Of a DNA stretch of 64,000 bases, positions 42,596 to 54,717 are shown one piece after another. The notes under the pieces were generated by a model. It worked only from the letters and a program-made list of their open reading frames with translations. It ran no database searches and was not told the DNA's origin. Numbering within the stretch: the stretch's first letter is position 1; every line of letters begins with the position of its first letter. Made by a program: the position numbers and the translations under genes. The stretch is taken from contig NZ_JAFCMB010000005.1 of assembly GCF_018130145.1 (NCBI RefSeq), forward strand, positions 1 through 64,000, in the 5' to 3' direction. The stretch comes from Bradyrhizobium sp. AUGA SZCCT0176 (lineage in GTDB: Bacteria > Pseudomonadota > Alphaproteobacteria > Rhizobiales > Xanthobacteraceae).

Positions 42596-42714
42596 GTGTC
42601 CCGGGCGCGGCGCAACATGCAATGTTGCGCTGCTGAACCGGGACCCAGTCTGGCCGCACGGTAGATCCCGGCTCTGCGGAGCAGCGTAATAACGCTGCAC
42701 CGCGTCCGGGACAC
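42596..42714. repeat. Inverted-repeat element, GTGTCCCGG family, inside an operon
   Basis: Outer arms GTGTCCCGG / CCGGGACAC and an inner perfect hairpin gcaacat-gca-atgttgc. It separates the binding-protein gene from the permease genes of importer 2. Confidence 0.85.
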
Positions 42715-42733
42715 GTGAGCATGGGTCGGCCTC

Positions 42734-44245
42734 TCACTTCAGCGTCAACCCGGTCACGCGCACCAGGCCGTCCGGCATCTGCTTGTAGCCTTCGAGTTTT
42801 GTACTATGCGCAATCAGGATCTTGCGGTGATAGATGTAGAGCAGCGGCTTTTCCTCCAGCACGAGCTTGGCCAGCTTCTCATAGATGGCCTTGCGCTGCG
42901 CCTGATCCGTCACAAGACGCCCGTCGTCGAGCGCCTTGTCGGCTTCGGGATTGGACCAGGCGCTGTAGTTCTGTGGCGCGTTGGATTTCTGGAACACGTA
43001 GGAATTGCCGTCGGGATCGATTCGTCCGCTCCAGGCCAGCATGAACGCCTGGTATTCGCCTGACTCGGCCAGTTTCAGCGAGGTTGCGAATTCGGTGACC
43101 CTGATCTTCATGTCGAAGCCGGCTTCGGAGGCCATCGACTGGATCACCTGCGCCACCGCTTCGGTTTCCGCGCCCTTCGGCACCATGAAATCGACACTGA
43201 CGGGCGCCGTGACGGCGGCTTCCTTCAACAGCGCCTTGGCCTTGGCGATATCACGGCCGCGGACCGGAAATGCCTTCTGGTAATAGGGATGGTCGGGATT
43301 GACCCATTGGTTGCCGGGTTTGAACTCGCCGTTGAACACCACCTGGTTGATGGCCTCGCGATCGAGCGACAGATCGAGCGCCTGGCGGACCTTTGCGGAT
43401 TGGCTGAGCGGTCCCTTGGTCTTGTCCTTGCCGACGTTCAGCGTCACGCCCTGATAGCCGAGCTCGATGGCGCTGGATAATTTCAGCTTCGGGTCGCTCT
43501 GCACAGCCTTGATGTCGGTGGCGAGCAGGCGTTCGATCAGATCGAGGCCGCCGGATTTCAGGTTGGCAAGACGCACGGTGGCGTCGACCAGCGGCAGATA
43601 AACGATGCGGTCGATCTTGACCGCGTCCTTGTTCCAGTAATCGGCGAATTTCTCGAACACGATGCGGTCCTGCTGCACGCGCTCGACGAACTTGTATGGC
43701 CCTGCACACACCGGCTTCAAGCCGAACTTGTCGCCTTCGGCCTTCGCGGCCTTTGGCGAAACCATCATGCCGGCGCGGTCGGTGAGCTGGGCGATCAGGG
43801 GCGAGAACGGCGTCTTCAACACCAGTTTGATGGTGAGGGGATCGACCACGTCGACACGGTCGAGCTGCGCCAGTTCCGGCTTGCGGAACGAGGTCGGCAT
43901 GGTCAGATGGCGGTCGAGCGAGAATTTCGCGGCCTCGGCGTCCAGCGGCTCGCCGTCGTGGAATTTCACGCCCGGCCGCAGCTTGATGATGACCTCCTTG
44001 CCGTCGGCCGAGGTCTCATGCGACAGCGCGAGCTGCGGCACGATGTTGATCTTTTCGTCGATGTCGAACAGCTTGTCGCACAATGATGCGAACACGATGC
44101 GGCCGACATAGGTACGCCCGAGCGTCGGATCGAGAATGTCCGGGTCCTCGGCCAGGCCGATGCGCAGCGTGGTCTGGGCCTGAACACTCGCCTCGAACGA
44201 CAGCAACAGAGCTGCCGCAGTTACCGCCAAACGCAAGATTTTCAT
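42734..44245 (-). CDS. Peptide ABC transporter substrate-binding protein, family 5 (importer 2)
   Basis: 503 residues with a signal peptide (about 1-23, ending VQAQ). Family-5 (DppA/OppA) features: TLRIGLAEDPDILDPT, the KLRPGVKFHDGEPLDAEAAKFSLDRHL signature, and VRQALDLSLDREAINQVVF. It captures a peptide or similar ligand in the periplasm. The start at MKILRLAV (44245) gives a proper signal sequence behind AAGGGGA. It lies 32 bases after the OppF-like gene. Its sequence is clearly unlike the binding protein of importer 1, so the two systems probably differ in ligand. Confidence 0.92.
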   Translation of the reverse strand: MKILRLAVTAAALLLSFEASVQAQTTLRIGLAEDPDILDPTLGRTYVGRIVFASLCDKLFDIDEKINIVPQLALSHETSADGKEVIIKLRPGVKFHDGEPLDAEAAKFSLDRHLTMPTSFRKPELAQLDRVDVVDPLTIKLVLKTPFSPLIAQLTDRAGMMVSPKAAKAEGDKFGLKPVCAGPYKFVERVQQDRIVFEKFADYWNKDAVKIDRIVYLPLVDATVRLANLKSGGLDLIERLLATDIKAVQSDPKLKLSSAIELGYQGVTLNVGKDKTKGPLSQSAKVRQALDLSLDREAINQVVFNGEFKPGNQWVNPDHPYYQKAFPVRGRDIAKAKALLKEAAVTAPVSVDFMVPKGAETEAVAQVIQSMASEAGFDMKIRVTEFATSLKLAESGEYQAFMLAWSGRIDPDGNSYVFQKSNAPQNYSAWSNPEADKALDDGRLVTDQAQRKAIYEKLAKLVLEEKPLLYIYHRKILIAHSTKLEGYKQMPDGLVRVTGLTLK

Positions 44246-44277
44246 CGCAACAATCCCCTTGATTACACTGCTGCCGG

Positions 44278-46414
<2,137 letters not shown>

Positions 46415-46418
<4 letters not shown>

Positions 46419-47137
46419 GCCTTGCCTGCAGCCGCCGCTTTGATGCTGGCCTCGATGCCGGCGTCGATGGTCGCGCGATCGGTGATTCCGGCCGGGTTTT
46501 TGCGCGTCGGCATGAATGCGCGGAAATGCACCCAGCGCTCGCGGCTCACTTCTTCCAGCCGCTCGAGCTCGCGCAGCGGATCGGTATGGTCGTCGACACG
46601 CAAATTGAGCTCGGACCATTCCTCCTCGCCATGGATCAGCAGCGCCGCGGATTGCTTGCCACGCTTGTCGCCGCCCGCCGCTTCGCCCGCAAGCATCGCG
46701 GCGATCAGCCGGCGGGGGAAGGGCAGGCCAGCATTGGCGACATAGGCTTTTGCGGTGTCGTCGAGCACGGCGGCGCCGGCCAGCATGTTGCCCGCGATCG
46801 AGAAGCCGTCGCCCTGAATGTGTCCGCACCAGTCGACGCAATCGCGGCCGGTATGCGCGGCGATGCGGCCTTTCGCGTCCATGATGTGCAATTGCCGGCT
46901 TTCGCGGCCGTCGTCGGTGGCAACAAGGGTCTTGAGGATGTCGTCCGGTTCACGTCCCTGGCTCAACAGTTTCACGCCGTCGATGCCGTAATAGGGATTA
47001 ACCAGCGCCTGGGTCGCGATGCCGCCGATGCCGGCCACGACATGCGGTACGCGCGCGCCGACTGCGAAGAATTTGGTCGCGACCGCGATGCCGAACTGGC
47101 CGGTTGCGGGATCGCGCGCGATGATCGACCAAGTCAT
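46415..47137 (-). CDS. DUF1028-family protein (Ntn-hydrolase-like)
   Basis: 240 residues beginning MTWSIIARDPATGQFGIAVATKFFAVGARVP, the diagnostic opening of DUF1028. VNPYYGIDGVKLLSQG, AKGRIAAHTGRDCVDWCGH and GNMLAG are also typical. The fold is reported as Ntn-hydrolase-like; no activity is established that I know of. Here it sits between a gamma-glutamyltransferase, itself an Ntn hydrolase, and a peptide importer. That hints at a role in hydrolysing an imported peptide or amide. It has no signal peptide, so probably cytoplasmic. Confidence 0.88.
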
Positions 47138-47165
47138 CTCAAACCTTACAAGTCATCTGAAGCCC

Positions 47166-48971
47166 TTATCGTCCGGCCGCGTAGCCTTGCATGCCCCGGG
47201 GATTGGCGGCCGCACGGCGGCGGCGGCCGACCTTGGAGGCGGCGGTGAGGCGGCCTTCCGACCAGTCGGGGCCGACCTCGACGACATGGCCGCGGCTCTT
47301 CAAGGTATCGATAGTCGCCTTCGGCACGCGGTTTTCAACGACCAGCACGCCGGGCCGGGCGGTGCGCGGCCAGAACGAGATCGGGAAATGTTCGGAGTGC
47401 CATGCCGGCGCGTCGATCGCTTCCTGCAGGTTCAGATTGGCGTGGACATGGCGCAGGAAGAACTGCGTGGTCCATTGATCCTGCTGGTCGCCGCCGGGCG
47501 AACCCCAGGCCATGTACGGCTCGCCGTCGCGTAGCGCCATGGTCGGCGAGAGCGTGGTGCGCGGGCGCTTGCCCGGCGCCAGTGCCGCGGGATGGTCTTC
47601 CTCGAGCCAGAACATCTGGGCGCGGCTGCCGAGGCAGAAGCCGAGTTCGGGAATCACCGGCGAGGATTGCAGCCAGCCGCCGGACGGCGTCGCCGAGATC
47701 ATGTTGCCGGCCTGGTCGATGATGTCGAAATGCACGGTGTCGCCGCGCACCTCGCCGAAGCGGCCGACGGTCGGCTCGCCCGCGCCCATGGCGCCAACCG
47801 CCTCGCGATGGCCTTCGGCGCGGCGCATCTTGACGACCGACCCGAAACCTTCCACGGAGCCGGGGAGGAAATCGAGCGAGGCCTTGTCCCTTGAGATCAG
47901 CTTGCGGCGCTCGTCGTTGTAGGCGTCCGACAGCAAGGTCGCGATCGGGATGTCGGTAAACTTTGGATCGCCGTAGAATTTCTCGCGGTCGGCGAAGGCA
48001 AGCTTGGCGCATTCGGTCTGCAGATGGATGAATTCGGGTCCGGCGGGATCAAGCCCGTCGAGTTCAAAACCCTTGAGCAACGCCAGCTGCTGCAGCATGA
48101 CGGGACCCTGGCTCCAGACACCGGGCTTGCACACGGTGTAACGGCCGTAATCGTAAGTGAGCGGCGCCTCGACCGTCGGCTGCCAGCGCGCCATGTCGTC
48201 GGCACGGAGCACGCCGCGATGCGGCGAGCCGCTGACGTCCATGATGTCCTGCGTGCGGCAGAACTTGTCGATCGCCTCCGCGACGAAGCCGTGCGACCAG
48301 GCTTTTCGCGCGGCTTCGATCTGCGCGACGCGATCGCCGCCGGCGCTCTCGGCTTCTTTCAGGATGCGGGCGTAGGTTTCCGAGAGCTGCTTGTTTGTGA
48401 AGAGCGTGCCGGGTTTTGGCACTTCATTGTTCGGCAGATAGACCGCAGCCGATGTCTTCCAGTGATTACGGAACAGTTTTTCGACGATCTGAATCGTCGC
48501 CGCCGCGCGCTCCACCAGGGGATAGCCGTCGCGGGCATAGGCGATCGCAGGTTCCAGCACGTCGCGCAGCCGCATCGTGCCGTAATCGCGCAAGAGCAGC
48601 ATCCAGGATTCGAACGTGCCGGGCACGCAGGCCGCGAGCAACCCGGTGCCGGGCACCATCTCCAGCCCCTCGCTGCGGTAATGCGCGATGGTGGCGCCCG
48701 CCGGCGCCGGGCCCTGGCCGCAGATCACTTCGGTGCGGCCGCGCTTGGTGTCATGCACGATGATGGGCACATCGCCGCCCGGGCCGTTCAGATGCGGCTC
48801 GACGATTTGCAGCGTGAAGGCGGTGGCAACGCCGGCGTCAAATGCGTTGCCGCCCTTTTCCAGGATGCCCATCCCGACCGCAGTGGCGATCCAGTGGGTC
48901 GAGGTCACGACCCCGAACGTGCCTTCAATTTCAGGCCTGGTCGTGAACGGATCGGGATTGATGTTGCTCAT
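47166..48971 (-). CDS. Gamma-glutamyltransferase-family enzyme
   Basis: 601 residues. Ntn-hydrolase signature: the nucleophilic Thr412 in RGDTVHFDIIDQAGNMIS, where the proenzyme would cleave itself, and the glycine-rich PSGGW and WGSPGGDQQ loops of the small subunit. The large-subunit region GGNAFDAGVATAFTLQIVEPHLNGPGGD is typical. No signal peptide is visible at MSNINPDP, so it is probably cytoplasmic, unlike the periplasmic Ggt of enterics. It would cleave gamma-glutamyl amide bonds of imported compounds. The family also includes acylases such as cephalosporin acylases. It lies 28 bases upstream of the DUF1028 gene in the same operon. Confidence 0.9.
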   Translation of the reverse strand: MSNINPDPFTTRPEIEGTFGVVTSTHWIATAVGMGILEKGGNAFDAGVATAFTLQIVEPHLNGPGGDVPIIVHDTKRGRTEVICGQGPAPAGATIAHYRSEGLEMVPGTGLLAACVPGTFESWMLLLRDYGTMRLRDVLEPAIAYARDGYPLVERAAATIQIVEKLFRNHWKTSAAVYLPNNEVPKPGTLFTNKQLSETYARILKEAESAGGDRVAQIEAARKAWSHGFVAEAIDKFCRTQDIMDVSGSPHRGVLRADDMARWQPTVEAPLTYDYGRYTVCKPGVWSQGPVMLQQLALLKGFELDGLDPAGPEFIHLQTECAKLAFADREKFYGDPKFTDIPIATLLSDAYNDERRKLISRDKASLDFLPGSVEGFGSVVKMRRAEGHREAVGAMGAGEPTVGRFGEVRGDTVHFDIIDQAGNMISATPSGGWLQSSPVIPELGFCLGSRAQMFWLEEDHPAALAPGKRPRTTLSPTMALRDGEPYMAWGSPGGDQQDQWTTQFFLRHVHANLNLQEAIDAPAWHSEHFPISFWPRTARPGVLVVENRVPKATIDTLKSRGHVVEVGPDWSEGRLTAASKVGRRRRAAANPRGMQGYAAGR

Positions 48972-49059
48972 GAGAATCCGATGCTGCGCTGGTATTTGGT
49001 GCGCCACTTGACCACAGGCGAGGCCTGCTGCCAACCGTTTGGTTGAACCATCCCTGTGA

Positions 49060-50058
49060 TCAGGCAGGCACGGCCTCGGCCGGCGAATTGACGGCGTGGC
49101 AGGCGACGCCGTTGATCAGTGTGGGCGCCTGCTGGCGGCAGAGATCGTAGACCAGCGGGCAGCGCGGGTTGAAAGCGCAGCCGGGCGGCGGGTTGATCGG
49201 ATTGGGGATCTCGCCCTTGACCGGAATCCGCTGGCGGCCAGACATCGCGAGATCGGGAACCGCACCCAGCAGCATCTTGGTGTAAGGCATCCGTGGATTG
49301 CTGAAGAGTTCGCGCCCTTCCGCGATTTCGACGATGCGGCCGAGATACATCACGCCGATGCGGCTCGCCATATGCCGCACCACGGCAAGATTGTGGCTGA
49401 TGAAGAGATAAGTCAGGCCGAACTTGTCCTGCAGGTCGCGCATCAGATTGAGGATCTGCGCCTGCACCGAGACATCCAGCGCCGAGGTCGGCTCGTCGCA
49501 AACGATGAATTCGGCTTCCGAGGCCAGCGCGCGGGCGATCGCGATGCGCTGGCGCTGCCCGCCGGAAAACTCATGCGGAAATTTCAGGCCGTCGTCGGCA
49601 TGCAGGCCGACGAGACTCAGCAATTCACCGACGCGTGCGGCGATGTCGCGCTCGCCCGCGATCAGGTCGAAGGCGCGGATCGGCTCGGAGACGATGGCAT
49701 CGACCCGGAAACGTGGATTGAGGCTCGCATAGGGATCCTGGAAAATCATCTGGATGCGGCGGCGCAGCTTCTGCCGTACCTGCGCCTGCCTTGCATCGGT
49801 CATCGAGACGCCGTCGATGACGACTTCGCCGGAGCTCGGCGGCAGCAATCCGACCACCATCCGTGCCACGGTGGTCTTGCCCGAACCGGATTCGCCGACG
49901 AGGGCAAAAGTCTCGCCCTTCTTGATGCCGAAGGTCACGCCGTCGACCGCCTTGAGGAATTCCAGGTGCCCGCCTTCAAGCACGCGGTTGAGCCACGGCT
50001 TTGAGACGTCGAACTCGCGGCGCAAATTCCTGACGTCGATGAAGGGTACCGCGCTCAT
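49060..50058 (-). CDS. Oligopeptide ABC transporter ATPase, DppF/OppF-like (importer 1)
   Basis: 332 residues. Walker A GESGSGKTT, Q-loop [14 protein letters not shown], signature [15 protein letters not shown], Walker B FIVCDEPTSALD, C-terminal Cys cluster CAFNPRCPLVYDLC. Start overlaps the DppD-like stop (ATGA). It is followed after 88 bases by the gamma-glutamyltransferase gene. Confidence 0.93.
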   Translation of the reverse strand: MSAVPFIDVRNLRREFDVSKPWLNRVLEGGHLEFLKAVDGVTFGIKKGETFALVGESGSGKTTVARMVVGLLPPSSGEVVIDGVSMTDARQAQVRQKLRRRIQMIFQDPYASLNPRFRVDAIVSEPIRAFDLIAGERDIAARVGELLSLVGLHADDGLKFPHEFSGGQRQRIAIARALASEAEFIVCDEPTSALDVSVQAQILNLMRDLQDKFGLTYLFISHNLAVVRHMASRIGVMYLGRIVEIAEGRELFSNPRMPYTKMLLGAVPDLAMSGRQRIPVKGEIPNPINPPPGCAFNPRCPLVYDLCRQQAPTLINGVACHAVNSPAEAVPA

Positions 50059-51053
50059 GCCGCGGTCTCCTTGATCGCCGTCTTGGGCGCGGCATCATAG
50101 AGATGACAGGCCACGGCCTGCGTACCGTGCGCGATCGGCTCCGGACGCTCGACGCGGCAGCGGTCGAAGACGAAGCCGCAGCGCGGGTTGAACGAGCAGC
50201 CATTCGGGATCGCGGACAGCCGCGGCATCGAACCGGGTATCTGCACCAGCCGCTTGTCTTCGCCCGCCAGTGTCGGGATCGCGCCCATCAAGCCCTTGGC
50301 GTAGGGATGCAGCGGGTTCTGCACGACGTCCTGAACCGGGCCGATCTCGGCAATCCGGCCCGAATACATCACCGCGACGCGGTCGGACGTTTCGGCGATC
50401 ACGCCCATGTCGTGCGTCACCAGCATCACGGCGGTGCCATGGTCGCGGCCAAGGCGTTTGATCAGCGAGATGATCTGCGCCTGCACGGAGACGTCGAGGG
50501 CCGTGGTCGGCTCGTCGGCGATGATCAGATCCGGTTCGGCGCAGATCGCAAGCGCGATCACGACGCGCTGGCGCATGCCGCCGGAGAATTCATGCGGATA
50601 GGCGTCGATGCGTTTTTCCGGCGCGGGAATTCCGACCTCCGCCAAGAGGTCGATGGCGCGCTTGCGCGCCGCGGTTTCCGAGAGATTGAGATGGGTCCGG
50701 ATGGTTTCGACGATCTGGTCACCGATCTTGTAGAGCGGATTGAGGCTGGTGAGCGGATCCTGGAAGATCATCCCGATGCGTTTGCCGCGGATGCGGCGGA
50801 TTTCTTCCGGCGGCAGATGATCGATCCGCATCCCCGACAGATAGATCTCGCCGCCCGAGATGCGTCCGGGCGGATCGATCAGGCCGATCACGGCAAGCCC
50901 CGTCACGGATTTTCCCGCGCCGGATTCGCCGACCACGCCGAGCACCTCGCCCTTGGCGATGTCGAAGGAGATACCGTTGATGGCGTGCAAGATGCTGCGG
51001 CGGGTGTGGAACTCCACCTCGAGGTTACGCACGGAAAGGACAGGGTTGGTCAT
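50055..51053 (-). CDS. Oligopeptide ABC transporter ATPase, DppD/OppD-like (importer 1)
   Basis: 332 residues from MTNPVLSVRNLEVEF. Walker A GESGAGKSV, Q-loop MIFQDPLTSLNPLY, signature FSGGMRQRVVIALAI, Walker B LIIADEPTTALD, Cys cluster CSFNPRCGFVFDRC. ATG 51053 overlaps the stop of the DppC-like gene (ATGA). The long frame open upstream is a shadow of that permease. Confidence 0.93.
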   Translation of the reverse strand: MTNPVLSVRNLEVEFHTRRSILHAINGISFDIAKGEVLGVVGESGAGKSVTGLAVIGLIDPPGRISGGEIYLSGMRIDHLPPEEIRRIRGKRIGMIFQDPLTSLNPLYKIGDQIVETIRTHLNLSETAARKRAIDLLAEVGIPAPEKRIDAYPHEFSGGMRQRVVIALAICAEPDLIIADEPTTALDVSVQAQIISLIKRLGRDHGTAVMLVTHDMGVIAETSDRVAVMYSGRIAEIGPVQDVVQNPLHPYAKGLMGAIPTLAGEDKRLVQIPGSMPRLSAIPNGCSFNPRCGFVFDRCRVERPEPIAHGTQAVACHLYDAAPKTAIKETAA

Positions 51054-52021
51054 CGGAGCTTCGGGTTGAGCGCGTCGCGCAGCCAGTCGCCGAGCAGATT
51101 GATGGACAGGATCAGTCCGGCCAGCGCAAAGCCGGGGAAGGCCACGATCCACCATTCGCCCGCAAACAGATAGTTGTTGCCGATCCGGATCAACGTGCCC
51201 AGCGACGGCATGGTATCGGGCATCCCGGCGCCGAGGAATGACAGCGTGGCTTCCGTAATGACGGCGAGCGCGAGGTTGATGGTGGCGATCACCAGGATCG
51301 GACCCATCGTGTTCGGCAGCACGTGACGCAGCATGATGATGGGGGCGGGGAGCCCGATCAATTGGGCGGCCGCGACATAATCCTTGTTCTTCTCGACCAT
51401 GACGGAGCCGCGCACGGTGCGGGCATACTGCACCCAGAAACTCAGTCCGATCGCGATCACCAGCACCACCAGCGTACTCATGGCGTCCAGCCGGTTGCCG
51501 AACACCGACTTGGCGACACCGTTGACCAGGAGCGCGATCAGGATGGCCGGGAAGGTGAGTTGCACGTCGGCGATGCGCATGATCAGGCCATCGACCGCGC
51601 CGCCGACATAGCCAGCGATCAGCCCAAGCGTAATTCCGAGCGTGCCGGCGAAGACGACGCCGAGCACGCCGACGACGAGCGAGATCCGAAGCCCGTAGAG
51701 AATGGCCGAGAACACGTCGCGGCCCTGTTCGTCGGTGCCGAGCAGGAACGGGCTTTGGCCGTCGGCGGTCCACAACGGCGAAATGCGCGAATTCATCAGC
51801 TGAAGCTGCGCCGGATCGAACGGGTTCTGAACCGAAAGGACCGAAGCGAAGATCGCCAGCAGGAAAAACAGGAGGGTAACGGTTGCCGCCACCATCGTCA
51901 GCTTGGAACGGCGGAACGAATAGAAGATGTCGCTGTCGAGCGCGCGTCTGAACCAGCCCGTGCCGGCGCGCGCAGGCGCTGCGCTCGGCTCGGCTCGGTG
52001 GGGAACGACGGCGTCGGACAT
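51050..52021 (-). CDS. Dipeptide/oligopeptide ABC transporter permease, DppC/OppC-like (importer 1)
   Basis: 323 residues from MSDAVVPHRAEPS (ribosome site GAAGGA). About 35 residues of Ala/Pro-rich N-terminus precede the first membrane segment; PFLLGTDEQGRDVFSAILYGLR is the DppC hallmark; the EAA loop lies near DYVAAAQLIGLPAPIIMLRHVLPN. Partner of the DppB-like permease encoded 14 bases upstream. Confidence 0.93.
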   Translation of the reverse strand: MSDAVVPHRAEPSAAPARAGTGWFRRALDSDIFYSFRRSKLTMVAATVTLLFFLLAIFASVLSVQNPFDPAQLQLMNSRISPLWTADGQSPFLLGTDEQGRDVFSAILYGLRISLVVGVLGVVFAGTLGITLGLIAGYVGGAVDGLIMRIADVQLTFPAILIALLVNGVAKSVFGNRLDAMSTLVVLVIAIGLSFWVQYARTVRGSVMVEKNKDYVAAAQLIGLPAPIIMLRHVLPNTMGPILVIATINLALAVITEATLSFLGAGMPDTMPSLGTLIRIGNNYLFAGEWWIVAFPGFALAGLILSINLLGDWLRDALNPKLR

Positions 52022-52035
52022 TGATAATCCTTCTT

Positions 52036-53016
52036 TCAAGCCGGACGGCGGATGGTCGAGCGCAGCCGCGGATCGACGACGGTATAGAGGATGTCGACCA
52101 CCAGGTTGATGGTGACGAAGATCAGCGACACCATCAAAAGGTAGGCCGCCATGATCGGGATATCGACGTTTTGCACTGCCTGCACGAACAGCAACCCCAT
52201 GCCCGGCCACTGGAATACGGTCTCGGTGATGATGGCAAATGCAATAACCGAGCCAAATTGCAACCCGGCCACCGTGATGACGGGAACCAGCGTGTTCTTG
52301 AGCGCGTGGCCGAAATGGATCGCCCGCGTGGTCAGGCCGCGGGCACGCGCGAAGCGGATGTAATCGGTGCGCAGGACTTCCAGCATTTCAGCACGCACCA
52401 GCCGCATGATCAGGGTCAGCTGGAACAGGCCGAGCGTGATGGACGGCAGGATCAGCGCCTTGAGGCCGGAAAGAGTCAGGAGGCCCGTGGTCCACCAGCC
52501 CACCCGCACGACATCGCCGCGGCCGAACGAGGGCAGCCAGCCCAGCGTCACCGAGAACAGATAGATCAGCAAAATACCGATCAGGAAGGTCGGTAGCGAA
52601 ATTCCGATCAGCGATACGGCCTGGAATATTTTGGCAAGCGCGCTGTCGCGTTTGAGCGCCGAATAAACCCCCATCAGGATGCCGAACACCATCGCGAAGA
52701 TGGTGGCGCAGATCGCGAGTTCCAGCGTCGCCGGCATGCGCTCGGCGAGCAGGCTCGAGACCGGCTGGCGGAATTGATAGGACACGCCGAATTTGAACTG
52801 GGCGGCATTGCCGAAATAACGCGCGAACTGCATCACCACGGGATCGTCGAGACCGAGCGACTTGCGCACCGCTTCGCGTTCGGCCGCAGACGTATCCAGT
52901 GAGACGATCTGGTTGACGGGGTCGCCGGCGAACCGGAACATCGAAAACGAGATGATCCCGACCGCAAGCATGACGCCGATGGCCTGGATCGCCCGGCGAA
53001 GAGTGAAAGCGAGCAT
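52036..53016 (-). CDS. Dipeptide/oligopeptide ABC transporter permease, DppB/OppB-like (importer 1)
   Basis: 326 residues beginning MLAFTLRRAIQAIGVMLAVG. Six membrane segments, an early FRFAGDPVNQIV loop, and the EAA loop DYIRFARARGLTTRAIHFGHALKNTL. Ribosome site AAAGGA before ATG. Separated from the binding-protein gene by 105 bases that contain two strong hairpins. Confidence 0.93.
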   Translation of the reverse strand: MLAFTLRRAIQAIGVMLAVGIISFSMFRFAGDPVNQIVSLDTSAAEREAVRKSLGLDDPVVMQFARYFGNAAQFKFGVSYQFRQPVSSLLAERMPATLELAICATIFAMVFGILMGVYSALKRDSALAKIFQAVSLIGISLPTFLIGILLIYLFSVTLGWLPSFGRGDVVRVGWWTTGLLTLSGLKALILPSITLGLFQLTLIMRLVRAEMLEVLRTDYIRFARARGLTTRAIHFGHALKNTLVPVITVAGLQFGSVIAFAIITETVFQWPGMGLLFVQAVQNVDIPIMAAYLLMVSLIFVTINLVVDILYTVVDPRLRSTIRRPA

Positions 53017-53046
53017 GTGATCCTTTCACTTCTCTCTTTACGCTGT

Positions 53047-53103
53047 GGCGGACGCCACTGTCCGCCGGAAACGAAAAGTCCCGGGGCGTGAAGCCACCGG
53101 GAC
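53047..53103 (-). other. Two tandem hairpins between binding-protein and permease genes
   Basis: GGCGGAC-6-GTCCGCC (53047-53066, perfect 7 bp) and GTCCCGG-12-CCGGGAC (53078-53103, perfect 7 bp). Such stems downstream of a binding-protein gene often protect its message and lower downstream expression. Confidence 0.65.
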
Positions 53104-53121
53104 CTGGGTCGTTGGGCCTGC

Positions 53122-54717
53122 CTACGGTTCTTTGACCATCCAGTAGGGCAGGACCTGGTTGTCGGCGCGCTGCACCACTTTGAGTTTTTTCGACACGCCC
53201 CAGGCCAGGGCCTGCTGATGCAGCGGGATGTAGGCGTAATCCTTCGCCGCGATCTCGAACGCTTCCTTGATCAGCTGATCGCGCTTGGCAGGATCAGGTT
53301 CGACCAGCACCTTGTCGGTGATCTCGTCCATCTTCTTGTTGCAGTAGCCGGAAACGTTGGCTTCGCCGCGTGAGGATTTCGGGTCGTCGCGGCAGCCCAT
53401 GATGTCATAGAGCACATTGTGCGAGTCCGACGTGCCGGGCGTCCAGCCGAGCAGATAGAACGATGACTGGTAGCCGCCGGGTTTCAGGATCTTGGCGAAA
53501 TACTGCGCCTTGGGCTGCGCCAGCAGATCGACCTTGACGCCAATGCGCGCCAGCATGCCGACCACCGCCTGGCAGATCGCGGCGTCGTTGACATAGCGGT
53601 CGTTGGGGCAATCCATCGTGACCTGGAAACCGTCGGGATAGCCCGCTTCCGTCAAGAGCTTCTTGGCGCCGTCGGGATCGAATTTCGGGCGGGTAAAGTC
53701 CTTGGAAAGCGGAAACAGTTGCGGCGCAATCATCAGGGCCGAGGGCGTCGAGAGCCCACGCATCACGCGGGTCTTGATCAGTTCGATATCGATCGCCTTG
53801 AAGAAGGCTTCGCGGACCTTGATGTCCTTGAATGGATTCTTGCCCTTGATGTTCGAATACAGCAATTCGTCGCGGGCCTGGTCCATGCCGAGGAAGATGG
53901 TGCGCAGCTCAGGCCCCTTCATCACCTGGGTGGTCGGGGTGGAATCGACGCGGCCGATGTCCTGGGTCGGAACCGGCTCCATGATGTCGACTTCGCCCGA
54001 CAGCAGGGCAGCGACGCGCGTGGCGTCGGACCCGATTGGCGTGAAGACGATTTCCTTGAGATTGTGCTCGGGCTTGCGCCACCAGTTCGGGTTCGCCTTG
54101 AACACGGTCTTGACGCCGGGCTGATGGCTCTCGACGGTGAAGGCGCCGGTGCCGTTGGCATTGAGCGAGGCGAAGCTCGGCGTCGTCGCTGCGGCCGGCG
54201 TCGGCGCCGTGGCGTTGTTCGCCTCGGCCCACTTCTTGTCCATGATGTACCAGGTATCCCACTGGTAGTGCAGAATGGGATTGGGCGAGGTCAGGATGAA
54301 ATCGACGGTGTTGTCGTCAACCTTGACGACCTTTACGTCGGCGGCCACGCGGGCCTGTACATTCGAACCCTTGGCGCGAGCGCGGTCGGCCGAGAACACC
54401 ACGTCGTCGGCGGTGAAGGGGTCGCCGTTCTGGAACTTGACACCCTTGCGCAAATGGAAACGCCAGCGGGTCGGCTCCGGGGTTTCCCAGCGTTCGGCCA
54501 GCCCCGGAATGATCTTGAGGTCCTTGTCGCGCGCAATCAAGCCTTCATAGACCTGCCCTAGATGCGCATGCGTGGTGCTTTCGTTCAGCGTATACGGGTC
54601 CAGCGATTTGAGGTCGCCCTGGTTGGCGTAGCGCAGGGTCTGGGCCGATGCCGGCGCAACCGTAAAGCCGAGCATTGTAACCGTAGCCGCTGCAAGCAAA
54701 CTCTGACGTAACGACAT
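53122..54717 (-). CDS. Peptide ABC transporter substrate-binding protein, family 5 (importer 1)
   Basis: 531 residues with a signal peptide (about 1-26, ending ASAQ). TLRYANQGDLKSLDPYTLNEST opens the mature protein, and HLRKGVKFQNGDPFTADDVVFSADRA is the family-5 signature. It would bind peptides or glutathione-like compounds; the ligand is not determined. The start at MSLRQSLL (54717) has GGGGA upstream. First gene of the twelve-gene minus-strand unit. Divergent from the FAD oxidoreductase at 54912; the 194 bases between presumably hold both promoters, but I could not pick a convincing one. Confidence 0.92.
   Translation of the reverse strand: MSLRQSLLAAATVTMLGFTVAPASAQTLRYANQGDLKSLDPYTLNESTTHAHLGQVYEGLIARDKDLKIIPGLAERWETPEPTRWRFHLRKGVKFQNGDPFTADDVVFSADRARAKGSNVQARVAADVKVVKVDDNTVDFILTSPNPILHYQWDTWYIMDKKWAEANNATAPTPAAATTPSFASLNANGTGAFTVESHQPGVKTVFKANPNWWRKPEHNLKEIVFTPIGSDATRVAALLSGEVDIMEPVPTQDIGRVDSTPTTQVMKGPELRTIFLGMDQARDELLYSNIKGKNPFKDIKVREAFFKAIDIELIKTRVMRGLSTPSALMIAPQLFPLSKDFTRPKFDPDGAKKLLTEAGYPDGFQVTMDCPNDRYVNDAAICQAVVGMLARIGVKVDLLAQPKAQYFAKILKPGGYQSSFYLLGWTPGTSDSHNVLYDIMGCRDDPKSSRGEANVSGYCNKKMDEITDKVLVEPDPAKRDQLIKEAFEIAAKDYAYIPLHQQALAWGVSKKLKVVQRADNQVLPYWMVKEP

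Noticed and set aside
51054-51773. Long N-terminal extension of the OppD-like protein of importer 1
   Set aside because: It is a frame shadow of the DppC-like gene; MTNPVLSV at 51053 gives the normal family start.
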